Source of the DNA: Agrobacterium tumefaciens
GTDB lineage: Bacteria > Pseudomonadota > Alphaproteobacteria > Rhizobiales > Rhizobiaceae
NCBI RefSeq assembly: GCF_005221325.1
Contig: NZ_CP039888.1
Span: 1,054,001 to 1,118,000 of the forward strand
Length of the DNA: 64,000 bases
Direction of reading: 5' to 3'
Below, one piece after another: positions 38,918-49,792 of the stretch. Position numbers and translations under genes: made by a program. Each line of letters begins with the position of its first letter. Position 1 is the stretch's first letter. The notes under the pieces are model-generated. The model worked only from the letters and a program-made list of their open reading frames with translations, ran no database searches and was not told the DNA's origin.

Positions 38918-39220
38918 TTATCTTTTGCGGACGAATTCGGTGCGCAGCACCAGACCCTTGACCGCATCATGCCTGCAATCGATCTCTTCGGGATTGTCGG
39001 TCAGGCGGATCGACTTGATGACGGTGCCCTGCTTGATGACCGTGCTGGTGCCCTTGACCTTCAAGTCCTTGATCAGAGTTACGGAATCGCCGTCTTCAAG
39101 CACATTGCCGGCGGCATCGCGCACTTCCTTTGCACGGGCTGCCTCGGCGGCCAGTTCGGAAGCCGGCCGCCATTCGCCGCTCGCTTCGTCGTACACGTAA
39201 TCGTCATTATCCGCGGCCAT
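38918..39220 (-). CDS. PhnA/YjdM-type small domain protein
   Basis: A 100-residue protein whose C-terminal 65 residues form the PhnA domain ([34 protein letters not shown] and the [19 protein letters not shown] end). The zinc-ribbon N-terminus of E. coli YjdM is replaced by a short acidic segment without paired cysteines. Function is unknown; the name does not imply phosphonate use. ATG 39220 has GAGAGG upstream. Confidence 0.85.
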   Translation of the reverse strand: MAADNDDYVYDEASGEWRPASELAAEAARAKEVRDAAGNVLEDGDSVTLIKDLKVKGTSTVIKQGTVIKSIRLTDNPEEIDCRHDAVKGLVLRTEFVRKR

Positions 39221-39304
39221 TGTCGCCTCTCTGAAATATCGGTAGTGCGGTTGTTCAGGCCGTCCTATGTCATAATATACCGGCAATACAAAGGAGAACT
39301 TCCC

Positions 39305-40009
39305 ATGAAAATCACCTGGCTCGGCCATTCCGCCTTCCGTCTTGAAAACGGAAACGCGAAAATCCTCATCGATCCGTTCTTCACCGGTAATCCCGGTTTT
39401 GCCGGGCAGGATGTGAAGTCGGCGGCCGAAGGCATCACTCATATTCTCCTGACCCACGGCCATGGCGACCATGTCGGCGATACAGTCCAGCTTGCCCGCG
39501 AAACGGGTGCCACGGTGCTGGCCAATGCCGATCTTGCCGCCTGGCTTTCCGCAAAGGGTGTCGCCAAGGTCGATATGGGCAATACCGGCGGGACCGTACA
39601 TTTCGACGGTTTTTCCGTCACCTTCACCAATGCGCTGCACTCCTCGGCCCAGATCACCGAAGACGGCGTCTCCCATTCGCTCGGTAACGCCAATGGCCTG
39701 ATGCTGCATTTTGAGGATGGCCCGGCCGTCTATCACATGGGTGATACCGACATCTTCTCCGACATGAAGCTCATCAACGAACTGCACCAGCCGGATATCG
39801 GCCTTGTCCCGATTGGTGATCGCTTCACCATGGGCGGTGCCGTGGCGGCGCTCGCCTGCCAGCGCTTCTTCAAGTTCCAGAATGTCATTCCCTGCCATTA
39901 CGGTTCCTTCCCGATCATCGACCAGACGCCGGACAAGTTCGTGGCCGGCATGGAAGGCTCGGAAGCGCGTGTCCACACGCCGAAGACGGGCGATACGCTC
40001 TCCTTCTAA
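39305..40009 (+). CDS. metal-dependent hydrolase, UPF0173 family
   Basis: The 234-residue metallo-beta-lactamase-fold protein has metal ligands in [10 protein letters not shown] (about residues 50-59), the GDTD segment and CHYGSFP near the C-terminus. It belongs to the UPF0173 (YtkL/UlaG-like) group whose natural substrate is generally unknown. It is divergent from the PhnA-type gene, with an 84-base gap for both promoters. Confidence 0.88.
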   Translation: MKITWLGHSAFRLENGNAKILIDPFFTGNPGFAGQDVKSAAEGITHILLTHGHGDHVGDTVQLARETGATVLANADLAAWLSAKGVAKVDMGNTGGTVHFDGFSVTFTNALHSSAQITEDGVSHSLGNANGLMLHFEDGPAVYHMGDTDIFSDMKLINELHQPDIGLVPIGDRFTMGGAVAALACQRFFKFQNVIPCHYGSFPIIDQTPDKFVAGMEGSEARVHTPKTGDTLSF

Positions 40010-40020
40010 CGCTCCACCAG

Positions 40021-40067
40021 AGCATGTCGTTACCGCAAAACCGCTTCGCAGTTTGACGCGACATGCT
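40021..40067. repeat. short palindromic repeat element
   Basis: Outer arms AGCATGTCG (40021-40029) and CGACATGCT (40059-40067) flank a GC-rich core that can also pair. From memory this AGCATGTCG...CGACATGCT form recurs in rhizobial intergenic regions. Here it lies just after a gene stop and could cap the 3' end of the UPF0173 mRNA. Confidence 0.6.
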
Positions 40068-40075
40068 TTCTACCG

Positions 40076-40123
40076 TTGCGAAGGACGGACATGGTGATTA
40101 TAGCGGGTAGGAAAATTCCTACC
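40076..40123 (+). promoter_or_regulatory. gatC promoter with an 18-base palindrome over the start region
   Basis: TTGCGA (40076-40081), 17 bases, TATAGC (40099-40104) make a plausible promoter. Directly after the -10 lies a perfect palindrome, GGTAGGAA-AA-TTCCTACC (40106-40123), which ends at the GGAG ribosome-binding site of gatC. It is placed either as a repressor operator or as a 5' mRNA hairpin. Confidence 0.55.
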
Positions 40124-40134
40124 GGAGTAAAACC

Positions 40135-40422
40135 ATGTCCGTCGATCTCGCCACCGTAAAGCGCGTTGCGCGCCTTGCCCGTATCGCTGTCAGCGAAGAA
40201 GAAGCACAGAATATGCTCGGCCAGCTGAACGGCATACTCGGTTTCGTGGAGCAGCTTTCGGAAGTGAATGTCGATGGCGTCGAGCCGATGACATCGGTGA
40301 CCCCGGTGGACATGAAAAAACGCGCCGACGTGGTGACCGACGGCAACAAGGCGGAAGACATTGTCGCCAATGCGCCCGCGACCGACCGGGACTTCTTCAT
40401 GGTCCCGAAAGTGGTCGAATAA
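40135..40422 (+). CDS. gatC: aspartyl/glutamyl-tRNA amidotransferase subunit C
   Basis: A 95-residue protein that bridges GatA and GatB in the enzyme converting Glu-tRNA(Gln) and Asp-tRNA(Asn) to the amidated forms. It shows the family pattern from [17 protein letters not shown] through the [19 protein letters not shown] segment to the [15 protein letters not shown] end. gatA follows 56 bases later, and gatB is 3.1 kb downstream, so the three subunits are not a single operon here. Confidence 0.96.
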   Translation: MSVDLATVKRVARLARIAVSEEEAQNMLGQLNGILGFVEQLSEVNVDGVEPMTSVTPVDMKKRADVVTDGNKAEDIVANAPATDRDFFMVPKVVE

Positions 40423-40478
40423 TCCGACCGCCGTTTGCCGCCTGATTTTTCCGAGATTTTCGAAAGCCGTTGCCGACT

Positions 40479-41960
<1,482 letters not shown>

Positions 41961-41987
41961 GCGGCTCGGCAAAAGGTTTAAAGACAT

Positions 41988-42021
41988 GGACGGGCGGCAT
42001 CGAATGCCGCCCGTCCTGTTT
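41988..42021. terminator. bidirectional terminator between gatA and yjhX
   Basis: Perfect 13-base arms (41988-42000 and 42004-42016), GGACGGGCGGCAT against ATGCCGCCCGTCC, enclose a 3-base loop and are followed by TGTTTTA. It lies between convergent genes and touches the yjhX stop codon. Confidence 0.85.
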
Positions 42022-42278
42022 TATCTGTTGTCGAGTTCACCCCGCACCAGTTCCAGCCCGCGCGTGGTGATGCGATAAGGCTTGCCGCCGGAAGAGGCTA
42101 TCGCTCTCTTCTGTTTCAGCTTGCGGAAGGTGAGGAGATCGAGGCCACCGAAAATCCAGCCGTCGCGTGTGTAAAGCGCGATTTTTTCGATTTTGCGGGT
42201 ATCGTCTCTCGTGAGTTCAATTTTGCCGCCCTGGGCGAGCAGGTGAAGAATGCGCTGTTCGGCGCGGGAAATGTCCAT
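42021..42278 (-). CDS. yjhX: YjhX/UPF0386 family protein
   Basis: An 85-residue winged-helix-like protein matching the family from MDISRAEQRILHLLAQGGKI to the terminal GGKPYRITTRGLELVRGELDNR. E. coli YjhX is described as a toxin paired with YjhQ. No YjhQ-like acetyltransferase is adjacent in an operon here; the next gene (42553) is an acetyltransferase but is divergent. I recall an Agrobacterium member of this family, UPF0386. Confidence 0.88.
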   Translation of the reverse strand: MDISRAEQRILHLLAQGGKIELTRDDTRKIEKIALYTRDGWIFGGLDLLTFRKLKQKRAIASSGGKPYRITTRGLELVRGELDNR

Positions 42279-42552
42279 TTTTGGGAAGTCCGGTCAGCGT
42301 CACATGGACGCGTGAAAACAAACCCGGGTGCCGTTGGGGCAGCCGGCTCGGTTTCATCTGGCCCGGCGCGCAAGAAACTTGCGGGCAGGGCCGTTACCGG
42401 GACTCCGATTGAGCGAACATAAAAACTCCGTTCTTGCTCCCTTTGGTTAGCGGGTGGAATTTGCTCGGTCAAGTCTGGTGGAGGTGGGGAAAACCACACT
42501 GGCCGAATCGCGCCACCGGTGTTTTACTTTCCACGGCCAAGGAGGGCGCGGC

Positions 42553-43062
42553 TTGATCGTCATTCGCAATGCGCATGAGCAGGAAGCGGAGGCCTTAGCG
42601 GCCATTGGCCTCAGGGCATGGCGACAGGCAACTACGGCGCTTGGCATCACGCCGACGCTCTACGACAATGCGGCCAGCGCCTTTTCCAATTTCACCCGCT
42701 CGTCATGGCTGGCCATCCGGGTTGCGGAATTCGGTGGCTCAGTCGCCGGATGGGCGGCGCGGGAGCATTTCGACGAGACGATTTCCGATTTCTGGATCGA
42801 TCCGGATTTTCATCGCAGGGGGGTCGGTAGCCGCCTGTTGGGCGACGTCGAAAGGCTGATAGAGGAAAAGGGTTTCGATGCCATCCGGCTTGAAACCCAC
42901 GCCCAGAACGAACCGGCCGTCGCCTTCTTCCGCCACCATGGCTATAGCGTCCGATGGCTCTCCGTTTCCTATGCGCCGAAGCTTGACCGCGACGTGCAAT
43001 CGGTGGGCCTGCAGAAGCAGTTGGCCGAGGTGGAGAGTGACCTTTATGGGCCTGTGTTTTGA
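42553..43062 (+). CDS. GNAT family N-acetyltransferase
   Basis: The 169-residue acetyltransferase has the acetyl-CoA loop HRRGVGSRLLGDVE (about residues 88-101) and the NEPAVAFFRHHGY helix. It starts with TTG 42553, chosen because GGAGGG (42541-42546) is correctly spaced and the family start (IVIRNAHEQEAEAL) begins there. The substrate is unknown. Its end overlaps the 3' end of the opposite-strand DUF1294 gene by 19 bases. Confidence 0.8.
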   Translation: MIVIRNAHEQEAEALAAIGLRAWRQATTALGITPTLYDNAASAFSNFTRSSWLAIRVAEFGGSVAGWAAREHFDETISDFWIDPDFHRRGVGSRLLGDVERLIEEKGFDAIRLETHAQNEPAVAFFRHHGYSVRWLSVSYAPKLDRDVQSVGLQKQLAEVESDLYGPVF

Positions 43063-43421
43063 AGCAGGGTCTTCAGGGCGCCCGCAAGCCGCATCGGCCA
43101 GTCCGGCATGATGGCGAGGGACGCGACAAGGCCTGCCTGCAATATCACAATGGACAGCAATATGCTGCGGAACGGTTCCTTGCGTGTCTTATGCCGTAGC
43201 AGCCGTTGCGCCGAAATAGCCCCCATGCTGCCGCCCACGAAGGCAAGCGATAACAGCGTGCTTTCCCGAATGCGCCATTCGCCATTCTTCGCCGCTTCCT
43301 TGTCCCACCAATAGACAAGAAAGACGAAAAGATTGAAGGCGATATAGGTCATGAAATAGAGAGCGATCGTCACCATGACGTGAATTGAAACCGGAAAGCG
43401 TAAAAAACGCGTATCCGGCAT
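43044..43421 (-). CDS. DUF1294 family membrane protein
   Basis: A 125-residue protein with three to four transmembrane helices. It has the DUF1294 core [34 protein letters not shown], followed by the [10 protein letters not shown] segment. Function is unknown. ATG 43421 is one possibility; a later ATG in MVTIALYF is also consistent with the family. It is divergent from gatB. Confidence 0.8.
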   Translation of the reverse strand: MPDTRFLRFPVSIHVMVTIALYFMTYIAFNLFVFLVYWWDKEAAKNGEWRIRESTLLSLAFVGGSMGAISAQRLLRHKTRKEPFRSILLSIVILQAGLVASLAIMPDWPMRLAGALKTLLQNTGP

Positions 43422-43527
43422 CGGTGAAAATTCCGGGCCAGGCGTGACAGGGTGCAAGATGTCTTGCGCCCGCGCTGCATTTGTTCTACCCACCAAGGCC
43501 AAAGAACCCGTATATCGTGAGCTTCAG

Positions 43528-45033
43528 ATGACCCTTGTAGACGTGCGCACCCCCGACCCGAAACGCTTCATTCCCGGCGCCACCGGCGATTGGGAAATCG
43601 TGATCGGACTGGAAGTCCATGCGCAGGTTCTCTCCAATTCCAAGCTGTTTTCCGGTGCCTCCACTACCTTCGGCAATGCGCCGAATTCCAACGTGTCGCT
43701 TGTCGATGCCGCCATGCCCGGCATGCTGCCCGTCATCAACGAGGAATGCGTGAAGCAGGCGGTGCGCACCGGTCTCGGCCTGAAAGCGAAGATCAACAAT
43801 CGCTCGATCTTCGACCGCAAGAACTACTTCTATCCGGATTTGCCGCAGGGCTACCAGATTTCGCAGTTCAAGGATCCGATCGTCGGTGAAGGCATCATCA
43901 CCATTTCGCTGGGACCAGACCGTCAAGGCAATTTCGAGGATATCGAGATCGGCATCGAGCGCCTGCATCTGGAGCAGGACGCCGGCAAGTCCATGCACGA
44001 CCAGCACCCGACCATGTCCTTCGTGGACCTCAACCGTTCGGGCGTGGCGCTGATGGAAATCGTCTCCAAGCCGGACATGCGCTCCTCGGATGAGGCCAAG
44101 GGTTACCTCACCAAGCTGCGCTCCATCGTGCGTTACCTGGGCACCTGCGACGGCAACATGGACGAAGGCTCTATGCGCGCCGACGTCAACGTCTCCGTGC
44201 GCCGTCCGGGTGAGGGTTTCGGCACGCGCTGCGAAATCAAGAACGTCAACTCCATCCGTTTCGTCGGTCAGGCCATCGAATATGAGGCGCGCCGTCAGAT
44301 CGCCATTCTGGAGGATGGTGGCGTGATCGATCAGGAAACCCGCCTGTTCGATCCCGGCAAGGGCGAGACGCGGTCCATGCGCTCCAAGGAAGACGCGCAT
44401 GATTACCGTTATTTCCCCGATCCTGATCTACTGCCGCTGGAATTCGACGATGCCTTCGTCGAGGCGCTGAAGGTCGATCTGCCCGAACTTCCTGATGACA
44501 AGAAGGCCCGTTTCGTGGCCGATCTCGGCCTGTCGGTCTATGACGCCTCGATCCTCGTATCGGAAAAGGCGATTGCCGATTATTACGAAGCGGTTGCTGC
44601 CGGTCGCGATGCGAAGGCCGCCGCCAACTGGGTCATCAACGATCTGCTCGGCGCGCTCAACAAGTTCGGCAAGGATATCGAGACCACGCCGGTTTCGCCG
44701 GAACAGCTCGGCGGTATCATCGATCTCATCAAGGCCGAGACCATTTCTGGCAAGATCGCTAAGGACCTGTTCGAGATCGTCTGGAACGAAGGCGGCAATC
44801 CGGCTGAGATCGTTGAGGTCCGCGGCATGAAGCAGGTGACGGATACCGGCGCCATCGAAAAGGCCGTGGATGATATCATCGCCGCGAACCCGGATCAGGT
44901 CGAGAAGGTCAAGGCGAAGCCGACGCTTGCAGGCTGGTTCGTCGGTCAGGTCATGAAGGCGACGGGCGGCAAGGCCAACCCGCAGGCCGTGCAGGCGCTG
45001 GTCAAGGCCAAGCTCGGCATCGAGGACGAGTAA
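43528..45033 (+). CDS. gatB: aspartyl/glutamyl-tRNA amidotransferase subunit B
   Basis: The 501-residue subunit phosphorylates and amidates the mischarged tRNA's amino acid. Hallmarks are [12 protein letters not shown] (about residues 22-33), the [14 protein letters not shown] segment, [10 protein letters not shown] and the C-terminal YqeY-like tail domain. ATG 43528 gives the family N-terminus; the frame opens 28 codons earlier. It is separated from gatCA by four genes. Confidence 0.97.
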   Translation: MTLVDVRTPDPKRFIPGATGDWEIVIGLEVHAQVLSNSKLFSGASTTFGNAPNSNVSLVDAAMPGMLPVINEECVKQAVRTGLGLKAKINNRSIFDRKNYFYPDLPQGYQISQFKDPIVGEGIITISLGPDRQGNFEDIEIGIERLHLEQDAGKSMHDQHPTMSFVDLNRSGVALMEIVSKPDMRSSDEAKGYLTKLRSIVRYLGTCDGNMDEGSMRADVNVSVRRPGEGFGTRCEIKNVNSIRFVGQAIEYEARRQIAILEDGGVIDQETRLFDPGKGETRSMRSKEDAHDYRYFPDPDLLPLEFDDAFVEALKVDLPELPDDKKARFVADLGLSVYDASILVSEKAIADYYEAVAAGRDAKAAANWVINDLLGALNKFGKDIETTPVSPEQLGGIIDLIKAETISGKIAKDLFEIVWNEGGNPAEIVEVRGMKQVTDTGAIEKAVDDIIAANPDQVEKVKAKPTLAGWFVGQVMKATGGKANPQAVQALVKAKLGIEDE

Positions 45034-45083
45034 GCCGCAGTGCTTCCTCCCATAGGAGGCACTGAGGTTGAACTCTCTCCTTC

Positions 45084-45164
45084 GTCATCCTCGGGCCTGT
45101 CCCGAGGATCTAACGAACCACAAGATAAACGTGCTCAGATCCTCGGGACAAGCCCGAGGATGAC
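45084..45164. repeat. RIME-like intergenic repeat
   Basis: A near-perfect 81-base inverted repeat. Outer arms GTCATCCTCGGG and CCCGAGGATGAC (45084-45095, 45153-45164) and inner arms TGTCCCGAGGATCT and AGATCCTCGGGACA enclose a loop at about 45113-45136. The form matches, from memory, the rhizobial mosaic intergenic elements (RIME). It lies after gatB. Confidence 0.7.
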
Positions 45165-45239
45165 CTTGAGCGTTAGAGATTCGACACCACTTCTGCCGGG
45201 ATAATACCCGGCATTTTTGTTTCAAGACGGAGCCCCATC

Positions 45240-45737
45240 ATGTTTTTCATCCGCACGGCAGGTCTGCGAGATATCGAGCCGGTACGCACCCTGCTCGCCA
45301 CGACATGGCACGCCACCTATGACGCGATCTACGGCGCGGACAAGGTGAACGAGCTGATTGCAGCCTGGCATTCGCCGCAGGCGATGAAGGACCGGGTTGA
45401 GAAAAAGGGCGGCGAATTTCTGGTGGCCGATGACGGCAAGCGGATTGGCGGCATGGCCTATGGCTCCATGTCCACCAAGATGGCGAAGACCGCCCTGCTG
45501 CACCAGCTCTATGTGGCGCCCGATCTTCAGCGGCAGGGTGTGGGCCGCGATCTCTTTGCCGAACTCGAAACCTGCTTTCCGGATGCGGAAATCATGCGTC
45601 TCGAGGTGGAGCCTAAAAATACTGTCGCAATTGCCTTTTATGAAGGCGTCGGATTTGTCGAGGTGGACCGAATCGAGCGCATGGCTGGCATCGAGGGGCT
45701 ACCCGGCATCGTTATGGAAAAGAGCCTGAAACGATGA
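45240..45737 (+). CDS. GNAT family N-acetyltransferase
   Basis: A 165-residue acetyltransferase with the acetyl-CoA loop LQRQGVGRDLFAELE (about residues 97-111) and the NTVAIAFYEGVGF helix. The YVAPDLQRQGVG core is typical of the RimI/PhnO-like group. The substrate is unknown. Its stop overlaps the start of a second acetyltransferase (ATGA at 45734), so the two are translated together. Confidence 0.83.
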   Translation: MFFIRTAGLRDIEPVRTLLATTWHATYDAIYGADKVNELIAAWHSPQAMKDRVEKKGGEFLVADDGKRIGGMAYGSMSTKMAKTALLHQLYVAPDLQRQGVGRDLFAELETCFPDAEIMRLEVEPKNTVAIAFYEGVGFVEVDRIERMAGIEGLPGIVMEKSLKR

Positions 45738-46207
45738 ATGCGACAATGCAGACGCTGATTATACGCACGGCGCGCGAAGACGATCTCCCGGCGCTTGCCG
45801 CCATCTTTGCCGCCGACGAGATCGGCGGCCACGGCGATACGGCCGACGAATCGGCACAGCCGGACTATCTCGCCGCCTTCCGGGCGATCGAGGCGTCACC
45901 CAGCGAAACGCTTTACGTGGCGGAGCTGGATGGCGAGGTGGTCGGCACCTTCCAGACCGCGATCCTGACCAAGCTGGTCGGGCGAGGGGCGAAGTCGATG
46001 GTGATCGAAGCGGTGCAGACACGCGCCGACATGCGTGGTCGTGGCATCGGTGCGGTGATGATCAACCATTGCCTGGAAGAAGCCCGCCGTCAGGGGCTGA
46101 ACGCCGCGCAGCTCACCTCCAACATGGCCCGGTTGGACGCGCATCGCTTCTACGAGCGGCTGGGTTTCGAGAAGCGGCATCTAGGCTTCAGGATGAAGCT
46201 GAAATAG
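45734..46207 (+). CDS. GNAT family N-acetyltransferase
   Basis: The 157-residue acetyltransferase is coupled to the preceding one by a 4-base overlap. The acetyl-CoA loop is MRGRGIGAVMINHCLEEARRQG (about residues 97-118), and the C-terminus has the ARLDAHRFYERLGFEKRHLG segment. The pair is only distantly similar, so a recent tandem duplication is unlikely. The substrate is unknown. Confidence 0.82.
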   Translation: MNATMQTLIIRTAREDDLPALAAIFAADEIGGHGDTADESAQPDYLAAFRAIEASPSETLYVAELDGEVVGTFQTAILTKLVGRGAKSMVIEAVQTRADMRGRGIGAVMINHCLEEARRQGLNAAQLTSNMARLDAHRFYERLGFEKRHLGFRMKLK

Positions 46208-46316
46208 CGCGGATATATCTCGAAATGCTGGACAATTGCCGTGAGGGGCGGCATAAGCATGTCTTGTGCCGTGCACGGAAAATCGCTGCGGCGCATTCAA
46301 GCCCGAGGAACGCATA

Positions 46317-46715
46317 ATGAAGACTCTCCTGACGCAAATCTTCACCTGGTGGAATGGCCAGACGATCGGAACGCGGTTTCACACCTGGCGTTTCGGCAAG
46401 AAGGTAGGACAGGACGAGTTGGGCAACACCTATTATGAAGGCGGCACCACCTCCTGGGGCATGCCGCGTCGCTGGGTGATCTACAACGGTTACGCGGAAG
46501 CGTCGGCCATTCCGCCGGGCTGGCATGGCTGGATGCATTACCGCACCGACGTACCGCCGAGCCAGGAAAGCTACGCGGCTCGCGAATGGCAGAAGCCTCA
46601 CCAGCCCAACCACACGGGCACGTCCAAGGCCTATCGCCCGCAGGGATCGCTGGCAGTGGCTGGCGAGCGCCCGCGCGTGACCGGCGACTACGACGCCTGG
46701 ACCCCCGGCAACTAA
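46317..46715 (+). CDS. NDUFA12/B17.2-type complex I accessory subunit
   Basis: A 132-residue protein with the family core DELGNTYYE (about residues 34-42) and the RRWVIYNGYAEASAIPPGWHGWMHY segment (about 51-75). It is the alphaproteobacterial counterpart of the mitochondrial NDUFA12 accessory subunit of NADH dehydrogenase. The main nuo cluster is 43 kb upstream in this window. The DUF2155 gene follows, a pairing often seen in Rhizobiales. Confidence 0.9.
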   Translation: MKTLLTQIFTWWNGQTIGTRFHTWRFGKKVGQDELGNTYYEGGTTSWGMPRRWVIYNGYAEASAIPPGWHGWMHYRTDVPPSQESYAAREWQKPHQPNHTGTSKAYRPQGSLAVAGERPRVTGDYDAWTPGN

Positions 46716-46727
46716 GCATCTTGTGAT

Positions 46728-46757
46728 GCGCGGTGTTGTGCAAAACGCCGCGCTTGT
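46728..46757 (+). terminator. probable terminator after the NDUFA12 gene
   Basis: Arms GCGCGGTGTT (46728-46737) and AACGCCGCGC (46744-46753) pair with one G-U wobble around a 6-base loop and are followed by the weak tract TTGTAT. Confidence 0.55.
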
Positions 46758-46847
46758 ATCCGGCCTCACCGGTTTTTGCCACATTCCGCCCTTAGGCGTT
46801 GATCCGGTCGGCGTCTCGACACAGGCAAATATTTGGAGACATATCGT

Positions 46848-47285
46848 ATGAGGAAAATCACGCGGGATCGTTCTTTGCGTGCGCTGACAGTCTCGCTGTT
46901 TGCAGCGGTCTCTGCTGTCCTCATCGTGTCACCCGTCTCCGCCGCCCGTCTGGAAAACCGCGTCGCGGTGTTTTCCGGCATCGACAAGATCACCGGCCGC
47001 ATCACCTCCTTCGACGTTTATATCGACGAGACGGTGCAGTTTGGCGCACTTCAGGTGACGCCCAAGGTCTGTTATTCCCGCGACCAGACGGAAACCCAGA
47101 AGATCGACGCCTTTGTCGAGGTCGATGAAATAACACTCGACCGCAAGATCAAGCGGATTTTCACCGGCTGGATGTTTGCCGATAGCCCCGGCCTCAACGC
47201 CGTGGAACACCCGATCTATGACGTGTGGCTGACGGGTTGCAAGCAGGACTCCGACGTTCCGGCTCCCTCTACGGCAAGTAAATAA
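46848..47285 (+). CDS. DUF2155 family exported protein
   Basis: A 145-residue protein with a signal peptide (about residues 1-32, ending SPVSA) and the DUF2155 core: AVFSGIDKITGRITSFDVYIDETVQFGALQVTPKVCYSRDQTE, then FTGWMFADSPGLNAVEHPIYDVWLTGC. Two cysteines could form a disulfide. It is presumably periplasmic; function is unknown. ATG 46848 is preceded by GGAG; an in-frame TTG lies at 46833. Confidence 0.85.
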   Translation: MRKITRDRSLRALTVSLFAAVSAVLIVSPVSAARLENRVAVFSGIDKITGRITSFDVYIDETVQFGALQVTPKVCYSRDQTETQKIDAFVEVDEITLDRKIKRIFTGWMFADSPGLNAVEHPIYDVWLTGCKQDSDVPAPSTASK

Positions 47286-47298
47286 CCTAACGTAAAGA

Positions 47299-47913
47299 TT
47301 AGAATTGCAGGCTCGGCCGGTTGACGGCGAGATCGAGCATTCTGGCATAGTCCAGCTTCGGCACATCTATCGCGCCGAATGTCTTCAGATGCTCTGTGGT
47401 GAATTGCGTGTCGAGCAGCACGAAACCGCTCGCCCTCAACCGTTCGACCAGATGCACGAGGCAAATCTTCGATGCATTGGTGCGGCGAGAAAACATGCTT
47501 TCGCCGAAGAAGGCTGCCCCCAGCGAGACACCGTAGAGCCCGCCGACAAGCTCATCACCCTCCCATGCCTCGACACTGTGGGCATGACCGATCTGGTGCA
47601 GTTCGGTATAAAGCCGGCGGATGGTGGCATTGATCCAGGTGCTGGGCCGGTCCGGCGCTTCCGCCGCACAGCCCGCCATGACAGCTTCGAAAGCGGTGTT
47701 GAAGCGTATCTCGAACGGCTTCTTGCGCATCGCCTTGGCGAGGCTTTTGGAAACATGGAAATCATCGAGCGGAATAATACCGCGTATTTCCGGCTCGACC
47801 CAGAAAAGTTCGGGATCGTCAGCCGAATCGGCCATGGGAAACAGGCCGGCGGAATAGGCGCGCAGCAGAATATCGACCGTTATGCCGTTATTTCTGCTGC
47901 GCCGCCCAGCCAT
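47299..47913 (-). CDS. aat: leucyl/phenylalanyl-tRNA--protein transferase
   Basis: The 204-residue enzyme adds Leu or Phe to proteins with an N-terminal Lys or Arg, marking them for ClpAP by the N-end rule. It has the [17 protein letters not shown] start, the [32 protein letters not shown] signature and the [15 protein letters not shown]-terminus. It lies 6 bases from the accC stop, in the same direction, and is convergent with the DUF2155 gene. Confidence 0.95.
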   Translation of the reverse strand: MAGRRSRNNGITVDILLRAYSAGLFPMADSADDPELFWVEPEIRGIIPLDDFHVSKSLAKAMRKKPFEIRFNTAFEAVMAGCAAEAPDRPSTWINATIRRLYTELHQIGHAHSVEAWEGDELVGGLYGVSLGAAFFGESMFSRRTNASKICLVHLVERLRASGFVLLDTQFTTEHLKTFGAIDVPKLDYARMLDLAVNRPSLQF

Positions 47914-47919
47914 ATCGTC

Positions 47920-49266
47920 TTAGTGAGACGCGTCACCGGCCAGGTATTTTTCCAGCCAGTGAATATCGTAATCGCCCTTCAGAATATCCTCGTTCTGGAG
48001 GAGGTCCTGGAAAAGCGGCAGCGTGGTCTTGATGCCATCGACGACAAACTCGTCCAGCGCCCGACGCAGACGGCGAATGCACTCGTCACGGTCGCGGCCG
48101 TGAACGATCAGCTTGCCGATCATGCTGTCGTAATAGGGTGGGATCTTGTAGCCCTGATAGGCGCCCGAATCGACGCGCACGCCAAGACCGCCCGGCGTAT
48201 GGAAATAGGTCAGCGTGCCCGGCGAGGGAACGAAGGTGCGCGGGTCCTCGGCATTGATACGGCATTCAATGGCATGGCCATGGAATTCGATATCCGCCTG
48301 CGTGACCGACAGGCCCTGGCCGGAAGCGACCCTGATCTGTTCCTGCACGAGATCCATGCCGGTGATGGCTTCCGTCACCGGATGCTCCACCTGAAGACGG
48401 GTGTTCATTTCGATGAAATAGAACTCGCCGTTTTCATACAGGAACTCGATGGTGCCGGCGCCGCGATATTTCAGCTTGCGCATGGCATCGGCGCAAATTT
48501 CGCCGATCTTCATGCGCTGTTCGACCGTAAGTGCCGGCGAATTGGCTTCTTCCAGCACCTTCTGGTGACGGCGCTGAAGCGAGCAATCGCGTTCGCCCAG
48601 GTGAACGGCATTGCCTTCGCCATCGCCGAACACCTGCACTTCGATGTGGCGCGGCTTGCCGAGGTATTTTTCCATGTAGACGGCGTCGTTGCCGAAGGCT
48701 GCCGCCGCCTCGGAACGAGCAGTCGCAACCGCTTCTTCCAGGTCGGCTTCGGTCTTCGCCACCTTCATGCCGCGACCACCGCCGCCTGCCGTCGCCTTGA
48801 TGAGGACCGGGAAGCCGATCGTCCGGGCGATCTCAAGAGCATTTTCAGGCTTCACTTCGCCATCGGAGCCGGGAACCACGGGAATGCCGAGTTCCTGCGC
48901 CGTCTGCTTGGCGGTGATCTTGTCGCCCATGATGCGGATATGTTCGGCGGTCGGCCCGATGAAGGTGATGCCATGCGCGTCAAGAATATCGGCAAATTTG
49001 GCGTTTTCCGACAGGAAGCCGTAACCGGGGTGAACGGCGTCTGCACCGGTTATTTCGCAGGCCGCAACGATCTGGTGGATGTTGAGGTAGCTGTCACGCG
49101 AGGGCGGCGGGCCGATGCAGACACTTTCGTCGGCAAGGCGCACATGCATGGCGTCGGCGTCGGCCGTGGAGTGCACGGCCACCGTCGGAATGCCAAGCTC
49201 CTTGGCGGCGCGCAGAACGCGCAGCGCAATCTCGCCGCGGTTGGCTATGAGGATCTTCGAAACCAT
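47920..49266 (-). CDS. accC: acetyl-CoA carboxylase biotin carboxylase subunit
   Basis: The 448-residue ATP-grasp enzyme carboxylates the biotin on AccB in the first step of fatty acid synthesis. The N-terminus [21 protein letters not shown], the ATP loop [11 protein letters not shown] (about residues 163-173), the [11 protein letters not shown] strand and the [16 protein letters not shown] active-site segment (about 286-301) are all present. accB lies 12 bases upstream on the same strand. Confidence 0.97.
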   Translation of the reverse strand: MVSKILIANRGEIALRVLRAAKELGIPTVAVHSTADADAMHVRLADESVCIGPPPSRDSYLNIHQIVAACEITGADAVHPGYGFLSENAKFADILDAHGITFIGPTAEHIRIMGDKITAKQTAQELGIPVVPGSDGEVKPENALEIARTIGFPVLIKATAGGGGRGMKVAKTEADLEEAVATARSEAAAAFGNDAVYMEKYLGKPRHIEVQVFGDGEGNAVHLGERDCSLQRRHQKVLEEANSPALTVEQRMKIGEICADAMRKLKYRGAGTIEFLYENGEFYFIEMNTRLQVEHPVTEAITGMDLVQEQIRVASGQGLSVTQADIEFHGHAIECRINAEDPRTFVPSPGTLTYFHTPGGLGVRVDSGAYQGYKIPPYYDSMIGKLIVHGRDRDECIRRLRRALDEFVVDGIKTTLPLFQDLLQNEDILKGDYDIHWLEKYLAGDASH

Positions 49267-49278
49267 GCTGAACCGCCT

Positions 49279-49767
49279 TTATTCGATGACCACGAGAGCT
49301 TCACCATACTCCACGGGCTGCGCGTCGTTGACGATGATTTCCACGATCTTGCCGGACTTGGGGGCCGGAATCTGGTTCATGGTCTTCATGGCCTCGACGA
49401 TGAGGATGGTCTGGCCTTCCTTGACGGTCGCGCCCACTTCGATGAAGGGGCGTGCGCCCGGGGCAGGCGAGAGATAGACCGTGCCGACCATCGGCGAAGA
49501 TACGGTGTTGGCCGGGTTGCGGGCCGGTGCTGCAGGTGCGGCCGGGGCAGCAACTGCCGCCACGGCAGCAGGTGCCGCTGCTGCCGGTGCGGGCGCATAA
49601 GCGGCGGGTGCTGCGGCATAGACCGTGGCGGGAACGGGAGCCGCGCGGGAAACGCGGATACGTAGGTCTTCCTGCTCCACTTCGATTTCCGAAAGGTCGG
49701 TATCATTGAGGATATTCGCGAGTTCGCGGATCAGTTCCTTGTCGATACCCTGTTTCTTTTCAGACAT
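49279..49767 (-). CDS. accB: acetyl-CoA carboxylase biotin carboxyl carrier protein
   Basis: A 162-residue carrier. Residues 1-50 form the N-terminal helical region. Residues 50-85 are an alanine/proline linker. The C-terminal biotinyl domain carries the biotin attachment lysine in VEAMKTMN (about residue 127); the usual MKM reads MKT. It is the substrate of BirA (3678) and partner of AccC (47920). aroQ lies 25 bases upstream. Confidence 0.96.
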   Translation of the reverse strand: MSEKKQGIDKELIRELANILNDTDLSEIEVEQEDLRIRVSRAAPVPATVYAAAPAAYAPAPAAAAPAAVAAVAAPAAPAAPARNPANTVSSPMVGTVYLSPAPGARPFIEVGATVKEGQTILIVEAMKTMNQIPAPKSGKIVEIIVNDAQPVEYGEALVVIE

Positions 49768-49792
49768 GACAAACCCTATTCTTTGTTTCTTT

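Noticed and set aside
42279..42552. yjhX and the adjacent acetyltransferase as a YjhX/YjhQ toxin-antitoxin pair
   Set aside because: The genes are divergent with separate promoters and the acetyltransferase starts 274 bases away; known pairs are in one operon.
47305..49665. Plus-strand open frame of 786 codons opposite aat, accC and accB
   Set aside because: It crosses three clearly identified genes on the other strand and has no recognisable domains.
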